Source of the DNA: 43-108 sp001915545 | GTDB lineage: Bacteria; Bacteroidota; Bacteroidia; Bacteroidales; Bacteroidaceae | Direction of reading: 5' to 3' | NCBI GenBank assembly: GCA_902491215.1 | Contig: CABUGV010000001.1 | Location: 124,001 to 188,000 of the forward strand | Length of the DNA stretch: 64,000 bases | Part shown: positions 16,400 to 25,675 of the stretch, piece after piece | Numbering within the stretch: the first letter of the stretch is position 1 | Layout: every line of letters begins with the position of its first letter | Notes under the pieces: model-generated | What the model saw: only the letters and a program-made list of their open reading frames with translations | What the model was told of the DNA's origin: nothing | Databases searched by the model: none | Translations under genes and position numbers: made by a program

Positions 16400-18637
16400 A
16401 TGACAACAAAAATCATTCTCTCGACAGCTCTGATGCTGTGCGCGGCTTCAGCATCGGCACAAGGTACCGCAGAAGACTACCAACGTGCCTTTCAGCTAAA
16501 CGGAAAATACTCGAACGCCATGACAAACGGCGATGTCAGCGCACAGGCCATAAGGGGCACACACAGATTCTGGTACACAGTAACTGAAAATGACGGAATC
16601 GCCTACAAACTTGTAGATGCTGAAAAAAAGACCTGCAGCGAGCTCCTTAATCCGGAGACATTGGCCAAGGTTATCAAAGAACAGACAGGAGAGAATCTGA
16701 ACGGGAAATATCTCAGACTTAACAACATGTGGGTTGATGAAAACAACAATGCACACTTCCAGCTCAGGAAGCGCCATTGGACATACAACATCAGCAACAA
16801 CGAACTGACAAAGGGCGACACCATATATGACCGTCCATACAGACATTGGATGGTTGTGCCTGAAGAAAAAGACGGTGTATCGCTTTCACCTGACAGAAAA
16901 CAAGAAATTTTCTTCAAAGACAACAACCTGTACATCAGAGACAAGGAGAGCAAGGAAGAGAAACAGCTCACCAGCGATGGATGTGAGGAGAATTACTATT
17001 CTTCATACGGAAGATGGTCGGATGACGGAAGATACTACGCAACGGTCAAAATCAAACCTGCTCCGAAAAGATATGTATACTTCATCGAATCATCTCCGAA
17101 GGATCAGCTGCAGCCGAAGCTTCACAAGCAGGAATACGCAAAACCTGGCGATTCACTCAACTTCAGAGTTCCTGTAATAATCGATGTAAAGACTCAAAAG
17201 GTCACAATACCTTCTACAGAGCTGTTCAACAGCCAGTACTACGTTACTGCGCCACAGTGGGACAAAGACAACAAGAATGTGACATTCGAGTTCAACGAAC
17301 GCGGACATCACCACTACAGAGTGCTGGAACTCTCATCTGAAACCGGCAAGGTCAGAACAATCGTGGAAGAAAGCAGTCCGAAGTATGTCAACTACAACAG
17401 ACATTTCAGATATGATTTCAGCGACGGAAGCAAGATGATATGGATGAGCGAACGCGACAACTATAACCACCTGTATCTCTACGATGTAAAAACAGGAAAA
17501 GTTATCCGTCAGATAACCAAAGGTCCGTGGTACGTAAGAGGCGTACAGAGGGTCGATGAGAAGAACGGTGTGATATACTTCTCTGCAAACGGTATGAACA
17601 AGGACGAAGATCCGTACCTCATACATTACTACAAAATCGGCATCAACGGAAAAGGTCTGAAGTGCCTTACCCCTGAAGAGGGCAACCACAAGGCAATCTT
17701 TACAGACGACATGAAGTATCTGATAGATATATATTCAACTGTTCAGAATCCACCGGTTGCTGTACTGCGCTCTTCGAAAGACGGAAAAATCATCAAAAAC
17801 CTCGAAAAGGCCGACATCAGCAAACTTGAGGCTAACGGATGGAAAGCTCCTGAAGTATTCGTAGCAAAGGGCCGCGACGGAAAGACAGATATGTGGGGCA
17901 TCATACAGAGACCTTCAAATTTCGATCCGAACAAGAAATATCCTGTAATCGAATATATCTATTCTGGACCTGGCGACCAGTATGTTCCTAAATCATTCAC
18001 TCCGATGAACTGGAACATGGCACCTCTTGCCGAACTCGGTTTCATTGTCGTACAGCTTGACGCAATGGGAACATCATTCAGAAGCAAGGAATTTGAAGAA
18101 GTCTGCTACAAGAATCTCAAGGATGCAGGTTTCCCAGACAGAATTGCATGGATAAAGGCTGCAGCCGAGAAATATCCTTACATGGATGCAGAGAACGTTG
18201 GTATATTCGGTGCTTCGGCCGGCGGACAAGAAGCACTCACAGCACTTCTGTTCCACGGCGATTTCTACAAGGCTGCATACTCAAGCTGCGGATGCCACGA
18301 CAACAGAATGGACAAGATCTGGTGGAACGAGCAGTGGATGAGCTACCCTATCGACAGCAGCTACATTGAATGTTCAAACGTAGAAAATGCATACAAGCTT
18401 AACAGACCGCTGATGATTGTTGTAGGAGAACTTGACGACAACGTAGACCCTTCATCAACAATACAGGTCGTAAATGCATTGCAGAAAGCAGGAAAAGACT
18501 TCGAACTAGTATATCTGCCAGGTGAACGCCATACTATGGGAGGCAGTTATGGAGAACACAAGCGTTACGACTTCTTCGTGAAGAACCTGCTGAAGGTAAC
18601 CCCTCCTTCATGGGAAGAACTGAAGAAAATGAAATAA
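16400..18637 (+). CDS. S9 family dipeptidyl peptidase (DPP IV-like)
   Basis: A 745-residue exported serine peptidase of the prolyl oligopeptidase family, subgroup DPP IV. A signal peptide (ending ASASAQ, about residue 20) directs it to the periplasm. The N-terminal beta-propeller (about 60-480) contains DPPIV_N features such as GRWSDDGRYYATVKI and WMSERDNYNHLYLYD. The alpha/beta-hydrolase domain carries the nucleophile in GASAGG (S606), an Asp pair in ELDDNVDPSS (D679/D680) and His in PGERHTMGG (H711). It removes dipeptides from peptide N-termini, probably feeding peptide use. It is the last gene of the operon with the DUF6057 and PD40/CXXCH proteins; a hairpin follows at 18661-18705. Confidence 0.93.
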   Translation: MTTKIILSTALMLCAASASAQGTAEDYQRAFQLNGKYSNAMTNGDVSAQAIRGTHRFWYTVTENDGIAYKLVDAEKKTCSELLNPETLAKVIKEQTGENLNGKYLRLNNMWVDENNNAHFQLRKRHWTYNISNNELTKGDTIYDRPYRHWMVVPEEKDGVSLSPDRKQEIFFKDNNLYIRDKESKEEKQLTSDGCEENYYSSYGRWSDDGRYYATVKIKPAPKRYVYFIESSPKDQLQPKLHKQEYAKPGDSLNFRVPVIIDVKTQKVTIPSTELFNSQYYVTAPQWDKDNKNVTFEFNERGHHHYRVLELSSETGKVRTIVEESSPKYVNYNRHFRYDFSDGSKMIWMSERDNYNHLYLYDVKTGKVIRQITKGPWYVRGVQRVDEKNGVIYFSANGMNKDEDPYLIHYYKIGINGKGLKCLTPEEGNHKAIFTDDMKYLIDIYSTVQNPPVAVLRSSKDGKIIKNLEKADISKLEANGWKAPEVFVAKGRDGKTDMWGIIQRPSNFDPNKKYPVIEYIYSGPGDQYVPKSFTPMNWNMAPLAELGFIVVQLDAMGTSFRSKEFEEVCYKNLKDAGFPDRIAWIKAAAEKYPYMDAENVGIFGASAGGQEALTALLFHGDFYKAAYSSCGCHDNRMDKIWWNEQWMSYPIDSSYIECSNVENAYKLNRPLMIVVGELDDNVDPSSTIQVVNALQKAGKDFELVYLPGERHTMGGSYGEHKRYDFFVKNLLKVTPPSWEELKKMK

Positions 18638-18660
18638 TCACCTAGAAGGTGAAATAACAT

Positions 18661-18705
18661 ACAAATGGCAGAGAATAGACCGAAAGGCTTTTCTCTGCCA
18701 TTTGT
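18661..18705 (+). terminator. Hairpin after the dipeptidyl peptidase gene
   Basis: A 15-bp perfect stem (ACAAATGGCAGAGAA with its complement) around a 15-base loop. The T tract is weak (TTTGTCTT), so it may terminate imperfectly. Confidence 0.7.
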
Positions 18706-19025
18706 CTTAACAGTAAACAGTTTATCTTATAAGAATCTTACGATAGAATCCTAACTATCAAGCGCACATTACGTAAGAAAAACAAAAAAAACGCGCAACA
18801 GGACAAATCCTTATCAATCAATATAGCTAACTTTGCATAGATTTTCTGTTGAACAGCCTGCTTTTGCATTTTAACAGGTCTATATTGACAAAAAAACGTC
18901 AAACTCATACAGGCCTTTCAGATGACTCTTCTACACTTATACATGAGAGCATCATCCTTTGCATAAGCGTTATCAGCATCTTGATTTTACCAACATTATA
19001 TAAATCTTAAGAGAAAGGAAGAAAC
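18706..19025 (+). promoter_or_regulatory. Promoter and long leader of the first MATE gene
   Basis: TAACTTTG at 18828-18835 matches the -7 consensus, with no clear -33 TTTG. The resulting 5' leader would be about 180 bases and can form small hairpins such as TTGAC...GTCAA near 18890-18905. No known riboswitch class was recognised. A purine-rich AGAGAAAGGAAG lies just before the GTG start at 19026. Confidence 0.45.
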
Positions 19026-20384
19026 GTGGCAAAGAAAGCACCAAACGAACTAGGAACAGAAAAAATAGGCAAACTGCTTATGATGTATGCAGTGCCTGCC
19101 GTTATTGCGATGACCGCATCATCGCTGTACAATATGGTGGACAGCATCTTTATCGGACGCGGAGTCGGCCCGCTGGCAATCTCCGGACTCGCAGTAACAT
19201 TCCCTATCATGAACCTCTCGGCCGCATTCGGAGCGATGGTTGGTGTCGGCGGTTCAACCCTCATGTCAGTCAAACTCGGCCAAAAAGACTATGATGTCGC
19301 AGAAAAGGTTCTGGGAAATGTCGTGATGATGAATATTATTGTCGGTATTGCATTTGCAGTAGTTGCCATAATATTTCTCGATCCGATACTTATCTTTTTC
19401 GGTGCAAGCGAAAACACTGTAGGCTACGCACGCCAGTACATGTTCATCATTCTTTTGGGCAATGTGGTAACACACCTCTACTTAGGTCTGAACTCTATAA
19501 TCAGATCGACAGGCCACCCCAACATGGCAATGATAGCAACAATTGCAACAGTTATCGTCAATGCCATTCTTGACCCTATATTCATCTATGTTTTCAAATG
19601 GGGCATTGCCGGGGCCGCCATAGCGACTATCATAGCACAGGTCATATCATTGGTATTCGTTGTGCATGTGCTGTCGGATAAGAGTGAAGCCGTACATTTC
19701 AAACAAGGAATATTCAAGCTCAAAAAACGCATCATAAAGAACATAACAGCAATAGGCCTCTCACCATTCTGTATGCAGATATGCGCATGCATGGTTGTGA
19801 TTCTCATAAATAAAGGACTAAAAGAACACGGAGGTGACCTTGCAATCGGTGCATACGGAATTGTGAACCGTATAGTATTCTTGTTCGTGATGATTGTTTT
19901 GGGTATTACCCAAGGCATGCAGCCTATAGCCGGATACAACTTCGGTGCACAGAAATATGAACGTGTCACACAAGTATTCAAGTACGCATGCATATATGCG
20001 ACAATAGTTATGACTTGCGCATTCATCATAGGCGAATTCTTCCCTGACGCAGTTGTGCGCCTCTTCACAACAGATGAAACGCTCATACGCATCGCAAACG
20101 AAGGCATGAGAATAGTTGTAGTCACCTACCCTATTGTGGGTTTCCAGATGGTTACCGGAAACTTCTTCCAGAGCCTTGGAATGGCTAAAAAGAGTATATT
20201 CATATCTGTTACAAGACAGTTGCTGTTCCTCGTACCGCTTCTCGTAATTCTTCCACCAATATTTGGAACAAAGGGAGTATGGATGAGCATGCCTATAGCC
20301 GACTGCATCGCTGTCGTGATAGCAGCCGTCATGTTGCACAGATTCTATAAGAGCGGTTCATTCAAAACGCAGACCTCACTATAA
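19026..20384 (+). CDS. MATE family efflux transporter
   Basis: A 452-residue, 12-helix multidrug/toxin extrusion protein, exchanging cations (Na+ or H+) for organic compounds at the inner membrane. It shows the two-lobe MATE pattern: LMMYAVPAVIAMTASSLYNMVDSIFIGRGVG early and SLGMAKKSIFISVTRQLLFLVPLLVILP late. GTG at 19026 is chosen because it follows a purine-rich stretch and begins the family N-terminus directly. A cytidylate-kinase-like gene follows 40 bases later. The substrate is unknown. Confidence 0.92.
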   Translation: MAKKAPNELGTEKIGKLLMMYAVPAVIAMTASSLYNMVDSIFIGRGVGPLAISGLAVTFPIMNLSAAFGAMVGVGGSTLMSVKLGQKDYDVAEKVLGNVVMMNIIVGIAFAVVAIIFLDPILIFFGASENTVGYARQYMFIILLGNVVTHLYLGLNSIIRSTGHPNMAMIATIATVIVNAILDPIFIYVFKWGIAGAAIATIIAQVISLVFVVHVLSDKSEAVHFKQGIFKLKKRIIKNITAIGLSPFCMQICACMVVILINKGLKEHGGDLAIGAYGIVNRIVFLFVMIVLGITQGMQPIAGYNFGAQKYERVTQVFKYACIYATIVMTCAFIIGEFFPDAVVRLFTTDETLIRIANEGMRIVVVTYPIVGFQMVTGNFFQSLGMAKKSIFISVTRQLLFLVPLLVILPPIFGTKGVWMSMPIADCIAVVIAAVMLHRFYKSGSFKTQTSL

Positions 20385-20424
20385 GAAACAACAATGAAAG
20401 CGTTAGGCTTAAACAATTAGAAAT

Positions 20425-21051
20425 ATGGACAATTACGTAATAACTATAGGACGAGAACTAGGAAGCGGAGGAAAGCATATAGGCGAAATCATGGCCAAAC
20501 AGCTCAACATTCCGATATACGACAGGCGGCTTCTGGACATGGCCGCTCAGGAAAGCGGATTCAACAAGGAAATATTCCAAAAAGCTGATGAAATATCCGA
20601 CAAGAGTCTTCTTGCATCTGCCATAAGAAGCATAAGCAGCTCTGTTGCCTCAATGACAAACTTTTACAAGAACAGCATGAGCAAGGATTCACTGTTTCAG
20701 TTCCAATCGGATGCAATACGCGAAAAAGCCAAGACGGAAAGCTGCATAATAGTCGGACGATGCGCCGATTATATACTGCGCGATCACCCGCGTCATATAA
20801 ACATATTCATCAGAGCCGACAAAGAAGACAGAATAAGATTCATCAGCGAACGCTACAACATAACAAAGGCTGAAGCTGAGAAAAAAATTGAAAAAGTGGA
20901 CGACCAGCGTTCCGAGTACCATGATTTCTACTGCGAAACCAACTGGGGCGACAGTAGAGCTTATGATATTTGTATCAACTCGTCTATTCTCGGTGCAGAA
21001 AGGACAGCACAATATCTGCTTGAATATGTCAAAGAAGCTCTGAAAATCTGA
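20425..21051 (+). CDS. Cytidylate kinase-like family protein
   Basis: A 208-residue P-loop protein of the Cytidylate_kin2 type. GRELGSGGKHIGE at about 8-20 takes the place of the Walker A loop. RCADYILRDHPRHINIFIRADKEDRI is the conserved mid-region, and HDFYCETNWGDSRAYDICINSS is the family C-terminal part. It is distinct from the canonical cmk at 55736. The true substrate of this group is not settled. It is probably co-transcribed with the upstream MATE gene and is followed by a strong terminator. Confidence 0.85.
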   Translation: MDNYVITIGRELGSGGKHIGEIMAKQLNIPIYDRRLLDMAAQESGFNKEIFQKADEISDKSLLASAIRSISSSVASMTNFYKNSMSKDSLFQFQSDAIREKAKTESCIIVGRCADYILRDHPRHINIFIRADKEDRIRFISERYNITKAEAEKKIEKVDDQRSEYHDFYCETNWGDSRAYDICINSSILGAERTAQYLLEYVKEALKI

Positions 21052-21114
21052 AAAATCAGAAGAAAATATCTGACGACTGATCAATATAGCATCAAAATAT
21101 AACAGTTTCACATA

Positions 21115-21173
21115 AGAACCGTTTCTGCATTGCATGTGTTGCATATGTTGCAGAAATGGTTCTTTTTTTTTTT
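21115..21173 (+). terminator. Intrinsic terminator ending in T11
   Basis: A 15-bp stem with one G-T wobble (AGAACC G TTTCTGCA and its complement) is followed by T11. It closes the MATE/cytidylate-kinase-like operon. Confidence 0.88.
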
Positions 21174-21182
21174 GGGGGGGGG
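21163..21182. repeat. Homopolymer junction T11-G9
   Basis: A run of eleven T (21163-21173) is immediately followed by nine G (21174-21182) between the terminator and the promoter of the second MATE gene. Such runs are prone to slippage in cells and to length error in sequencing. It is about 130 bases from the -7 element at 21313-21320, so it is not the promoter spacer. Confidence 0.8.
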
Positions 21183-21312
21183 AGAGGATATTTTCAAAAG
21201 TATATTGCCTGTTCTACACGCTAATCCAAACTACGGCAACAATGACTGCAACATAACATTTGAAGAAATCAATTTATTACCATTTGTTAATCTTTATGTC
21301 CATGCATAGAAC

Positions 21313-21320
21313 TAACTTTG
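21313..21320 (+). promoter_or_regulatory. -7 element for the second MATE gene
   Basis: TAACTTTG matches TAnnTTTG. It supports the ATG at 21355 rather than that at 21328, which would give no leader. Confidence 0.5.
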
Positions 21321-21354
21321 TACTTGAATGCAACACAAACGGAAACAAGGTTCT

Positions 21355-22734
21355 ATGGAAATGGGAAAAATGAAAGACGACATTGACTTCAGTTCAATGA
21401 AAGTATCACATCTGTTCGTAAAACTTTTCGTTCCGACATTGCTCGGAATGATTTCATCAGCTGTATTCATTATTACAGATGGAATATTCGTGGGAAAAGG
21501 TATCGGAAGCAATGCTCTTGCAGCCGTCAACATAACCGCTCCGCTGTCTCTCATAAGTACCGGGATTGCGCTTATGTTCGGTATAGGTGCTTCAGTAGTA
21601 GCATCTATACACCTCTCTCACGGCAAGCTCAAAAGTGCAAGAATAAACATTACACAATCACTTGCTGCATCAGCTCTAATCATAGCTGTTTATTCAGCTA
21701 TACTGCTTTGGGACATAAACTCAACGGCATATTTCTTAGGATGCACGGAGCATCTTCTTCCGCTTGCTACAGAATATATGAAATGGTTCGTTCCGTTTCT
21801 GATATTCTGTACTACATTAAGCACAGGAATGTTCTTCATCAGACTTGACGGATCGCCCAACTATGCAATGATGTGCAACATCATACCGGCAGTTATAAAC
21901 ATCATACTCGACTACGTATTTATTTTCATATTCCAATGGGGCATGTTCGGTGCCGCATTGGCCACAAGTCTGGGATACATAGCTGGAGCAATGATGATAA
22001 TCCTTTACTTGTCTTCTTCCAGACATGCAGTCAGATTCATAAGGATAAAAGCCAGCATGAAAAGCATGATGCTCACTCTGCGCAACATTGGATACATGTG
22101 CAGACTAGGTGTATCATCATTTCTTTGCGAAACAGCCATTGCGGCAATAATGTTCATAGGCAATGCCACATTCATCAAATATCTAGGCGAAGACGGTGTA
22201 GCGGCCTACAGCGTAGCATGCTATCTGCTACCAATAATATTCATGGTCTATAACGCTGTTGCACAATCTGCACAGCCGATTCTAAGCTATAATTACGGTA
22301 TAGGCGACAAGGAGCGCATACGCACAGCATTCAGAATATCCATGTCAACAGCCATTGCATGCGGAACGACAGTTTTCATTGCATTTATACTATTCGGAGG
22401 AAACATCGTGGCAATGTTCCTGACACCAGGAACCCAGGCATACAAAATTGCAGTTGAAGGCCTCCCGCTCTTCGGGTGCGGATTCATATTCTTCGGCATC
22501 AATATTGTTCTGACAGGATATCTTCAAAGTATGGAAAGAGACATTCCGGCAATGTGCATAACCATACTGCGCGGATATGTTCTGACCGCCATCTGCTTCA
22601 CCCTGTTGCCTGCAATATGGGGCAGATACGGCATTTGGCTATCGGTACCAGCATCAGAAGCCATAACGTTCATGTCTGCATCAGCTTTCTTCATGATAAG
22701 CAGAATGTGGAAGAAGCATGCAAGAATCGCTTAA
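21355..22734 (+). CDS. MATE family efflux transporter (second copy)
   Basis: About 459 residues, a multi-pass MATE exporter distinct from the one at 19026. The N-terminal helix pair reads FVPTLLGMISSAVFIITDGIFVGKGIGSNALAAVNI, typical of the DinF/NorM-like group. The start at 21355 is chosen because AAGG lies eight bases upstream and the promoter is too close to 21328; 21328 would add nine residues. A Crp/Fnr-type regulator follows 35 bases later and may be co-transcribed, so induction of this exporter by that regulator is plausible. The exported compound is unknown. Confidence 0.9.
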   Translation: MEMGKMKDDIDFSSMKVSHLFVKLFVPTLLGMISSAVFIITDGIFVGKGIGSNALAAVNITAPLSLISTGIALMFGIGASVVASIHLSHGKLKSARINITQSLAASALIIAVYSAILLWDINSTAYFLGCTEHLLPLATEYMKWFVPFLIFCTTLSTGMFFIRLDGSPNYAMMCNIIPAVINIILDYVFIFIFQWGMFGAALATSLGYIAGAMMIILYLSSSRHAVRFIRIKASMKSMMLTLRNIGYMCRLGVSSFLCETAIAAIMFIGNATFIKYLGEDGVAAYSVACYLLPIIFMVYNAVAQSAQPILSYNYGIGDKERIRTAFRISMSTAIACGTTVFIAFILFGGNIVAMFLTPGTQAYKIAVEGLPLFGCGFIFFGINIVLTGYLQSMERDIPAMCITILRGYVLTAICFTLLPAIWGRYGIWLSVPASEAITFMSASAFFMISRMWKKHARIA

Positions 22735-22769
22735 TATTTACGTTATGACAAATAAGCGGAGGGAAAAGA

Positions 22770-23369
22770 ATGGAAAACAACAGCATACAAACAAGCAACA
22801 TCACGGAGCTTTTCAGCTTAAAACACGGCATTGGAATAAAAGATGCTGAAGAACTTCTGGCAGTAATGGAAGAAGTTCACTACAGAAAAGGTGAAATTCT
22901 CATGCATGAAGGAGAAGTGTGCTCTTCTTTCTACATCATAAAAGACGGCCTTTGGAGAGGTTTCTACATGAGAGACGGCAATGATACATCACTATGGTTT
23001 GCCTATGAAGGTGAAACAATATTTTCCACCTCAGGATACATATCCAATAAACCTTCAATGGTATCAATTGAGGCGATGACAGACAGCACTCTCTACAAGA
23101 TAAGTAAAAACGAGCTTGAGACTTTTTTCTGTTCGTCCATATCCAGAGCGAACATGGGAAGACATATTTTCGAAAAAGAGTTTCTGGCTATAGAAGAAAA
23201 ACTAATAAACACAGGCTCACCACAAGCAAAAGAGCGCTATCTAAAGCTTCTTGAAAAGGACCCGGAACTGCTTAAGCATGTTCCACTTAAATACATTGCC
23301 TCCTACCTGTACGTCACACCGCAGTCATTGAGCCGAATTAGGGCCGATATTGCAAAAAATACAGACTAG
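22770..23369 (+). CDS. Crp/Fnr family transcription regulator
   Basis: A 199-residue regulator. Residues about 15-125 form a cyclic-nucleotide-binding-like beta roll (HYRKGEILMHEGEVCSSFYIIKDGLWRGFYMRDGNDTSLWFAYEGETIFS). The C-terminal helix-turn-helix is at about 168-195 (LKYIASYLYVTPQSLSRIRADI). The phosphate-binding cassette of true cAMP sensors (RxS) is not seen, as usual in this Bacteroidetes subgroup, so the ligand is unknown. No Fnr-type Cys cluster is present. It lies directly after a MATE exporter. A bidirectional terminator separates it from mutB. Confidence 0.88.
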   Translation: MENNSIQTSNITELFSLKHGIGIKDAEELLAVMEEVHYRKGEILMHEGEVCSSFYIIKDGLWRGFYMRDGNDTSLWFAYEGETIFSTSGYISNKPSMVSIEAMTDSTLYKISKNELETFFCSSISRANMGRHIFEKEFLAIEEKLINTGSPQAKERYLKLLEKDPELLKHVPLKYIASYLYVTPQSLSRIRADIAKNTD

Positions 23370-23404
23370 CCGGTCTAAAATTCTTCAAAATATTATATAC
23401 CATG

Positions 23405-23450
23405 AAAAAAGAAAAGGAATAAGCCACTACGACTTATTCCTTTTCTTTTT
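23405..23450. terminator. Bidirectional terminator between regulator and mutB
   Basis: A 13-bp perfect stem (GAAAAGGAATAAG and its complement) is flanked by an A-run on the left and a T-run on the right, so it can serve both converging genes. Confidence 0.88.
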
Positions 23451-23512
23451 ATCTGTCATCCGTCAGTACAATCATGTATCAAAACACGATTGCACCAACG
23501 AAAACATTTCTA

Positions 23513-25675
23513 TCAATCTTCGTTCAAGATCTTCATTATTTCACAAGCCGATCTTGCAACAGATGTACCAGGACCGAATATTGCAACAACTCCAGCCTTA
23601 TAGAGGAAGTCATAATCCTGAGCAGGGATAACACCTCCGGCAATTACGAGAATATCCTCACGACCAAGCTTCTTGAGCTCTTCGATAACCTGTGGAACAA
23701 GAGTCTTATGTCCAGCAGCCAAAGAACTTACTCCGAGTACATCTACGTCATTCTCTACAGCCTGACGTGCAGATTCTGCCGGTGTCTGGAACAAAGGTCC
23801 CATGTCGACGTCAAAACCGCAGTCAGCATAACCTGTAGCACAAACCTTTGCACCTCTGTCGTGTCCGTCCTGACCCATCTTTGCTATCATGATACGAGGA
23901 CGGCGACCGTTCTTCTGAGCAAACTGCTCTGTCATCTGACAAGCAACCTCAAAGTCCTTGTCATGCTTGCTTTCTGATGAATACACGTTGCTTATAGTTC
24001 TAATTACAGCCTTATAACGTCCTACGACAGCTTCGCAGGCATCTGATATCTCACCCAAAGTACAACGTACTCCGGCAGCCTTCACAGCCAAATCAAGGAG
24101 GTTCTTCTCAGACTTCTTGCCGTCCTTGAATTCCTGTACACATGCTGTGATTTCAGCCAAAGCTTCCTTGCACGCATTTTCGTCACGTGATGCACGCAAT
24201 TTTGCCAAGTTCTCTTCCTGCTGCATACGTACAGCTGTATTGTCGACTTCAAGGATATCGATAGGATCCTCGTGGTCAAGACGATAACGGTTCACACCGA
24301 CAATAGTCTGAGTACCTGAGTCGATACGAGCCTGAGTACGAGCCGCAGCTTCCTCGATTCTCATCTTAGGGAGTCCGGTCTCGATAGCCTTAGCCATACC
24401 GCCGAGCTTCTCGATTTCCTGAATATGTTCCCAAGCCTTGTGTACAATCTCGTTGGTCAGAGTCTCAAGATAGTAAGAACCTGCCCATGGATCGATTTCC
24501 TTGCAGACCTTTGTCTCGTTCTGGATATAAATCTGCGTATTGCGCGCGATTCTTGCCGAGAAGTCAGTAGGCAGAGCGATAGCCTCATCGAGCGAATTGG
24601 TGTGGAGTGACTGAGTGTGACCGAGCACAGCAGCCATGGCCTCAATACAAGTACGTCCGACATTGTTGAACGGATCCTGCTCTGTGAGCGACCATCCTGA
24701 AGTCTGTGAGTGAGTACGCAAAGCCATTGACTTAGGATTCTTTGCACCGAAGCTCTTCACAATCTTAGCCCAAAGCAGACGTCCTGCACGCATCTTGGCA
24801 ATCTCCATGAAGTGATTCATGCCGATAGCCCAGAAGAATGAAAGACGAGGTGCGAACGCATCGATATCGATTCCGGCATTGACACCTGCACGCAGATAGT
24901 CTATACCGTCTGCAAGCGTATAAGCCAGCTCGATGTCGGCTGTAGCACCAGCTTCCTGCATGTGGTATCCAGAGATAGATATAGAGTTGAACTTAGGCAT
25001 CTTCTGAGAAGTATATTCGAAGATGTCTGCAATAATCTTCATTGAGAATGCAGGCGGATAGATGTAAGTATTGCGCACCATGAACTCCTTGAGGATATCG
25101 TTCTGAATTGTTCCGGCCATTTCCTCAAGCTTTGCACCCTGCTCCAATCCGGCGTTGATGTAGAACGCAAGAATAGGAAGAACGGCACCGTTCATTGTCA
25201 TTGATACAGACATCTTGTTGAGAGGTATACCTTCGAAAAGCACCTTCATGTTCTCAAGCGAGCAGATTGAAACTCCAGCCTTACCGACATCGCCTACCAC
25301 ACGTTCGTTGTCAGGGTCATAACCACGGTGTGTAGGAAGGTCGAATGCGACAGAAAGTCCCTTCTGTCCGCTCGCAAGATTGCGGCGATAGAAAGCATTT
25401 GACTCCTCAGCCGTTGAGAATCCGGCGTACTGACGGATTGTCCACGGACGGAAAGGATACATCATCGAATACGGGCCGCGCAGATATGGAGGTATACCTG
25501 CTGTAAAGTCCAGATGTTCCATTCCTTCGAGATCCTCCTTAGTATAAACCGGCTGTATATCTATCTGCTCAGGCGTGCGCCAGTTGGCAGTAATGCCGTT
25601 TTCCTTCTGCCATTCCTGTCCGTTACGGGCATGAATGCCTGCATATATATCTATGTTGTTGAAATTCTGTCTCAT
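23513..25675 (-). CDS. mutB: Methylmalonyl-CoA mutase, large (catalytic) subunit
   Basis: A 720-residue catalytic subunit that interconverts succinyl-CoA and (R)-methylmalonyl-CoA using adenosylcobalamin, the step linking succinate and propionate in Bacteroidales fermentation. The N-terminal barrel contains RPWTIRQYAGFSTAEESNAFYR and KGLSVAFDLPTHRGYD, both highly conserved. The C-terminal B12 domain has the DxHxxG motif (DGHDRG, with the cobalt-binding His at 605) and a Gly-rich GVSSLAAGHKT. The length is normal. Its ATG overlaps the stop codon of mutA (ATGA), indicating translational coupling. The GTPase chaperone MeaB is at 58605-59717, not in this operon. Confidence 0.97.
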   Translation of the reverse strand: MRQNFNNIDIYAGIHARNGQEWQKENGITANWRTPEQIDIQPVYTKEDLEGMEHLDFTAGIPPYLRGPYSMMYPFRPWTIRQYAGFSTAEESNAFYRRNLASGQKGLSVAFDLPTHRGYDPDNERVVGDVGKAGVSICSLENMKVLFEGIPLNKMSVSMTMNGAVLPILAFYINAGLEQGAKLEEMAGTIQNDILKEFMVRNTYIYPPAFSMKIIADIFEYTSQKMPKFNSISISGYHMQEAGATADIELAYTLADGIDYLRAGVNAGIDIDAFAPRLSFFWAIGMNHFMEIAKMRAGRLLWAKIVKSFGAKNPKSMALRTHSQTSGWSLTEQDPFNNVGRTCIEAMAAVLGHTQSLHTNSLDEAIALPTDFSARIARNTQIYIQNETKVCKEIDPWAGSYYLETLTNEIVHKAWEHIQEIEKLGGMAKAIETGLPKMRIEEAAARTQARIDSGTQTIVGVNRYRLDHEDPIDILEVDNTAVRMQQEENLAKLRASRDENACKEALAEITACVQEFKDGKKSEKNLLDLAVKAAGVRCTLGEISDACEAVVGRYKAVIRTISNVYSSESKHDKDFEVACQMTEQFAQKNGRRPRIMIAKMGQDGHDRGAKVCATGYADCGFDVDMGPLFQTPAESARQAVENDVDVLGVSSLAAGHKTLVPQVIEELKKLGREDILVIAGGVIPAQDYDFLYKAGVVAIFGPGTSVARSACEIMKILNED

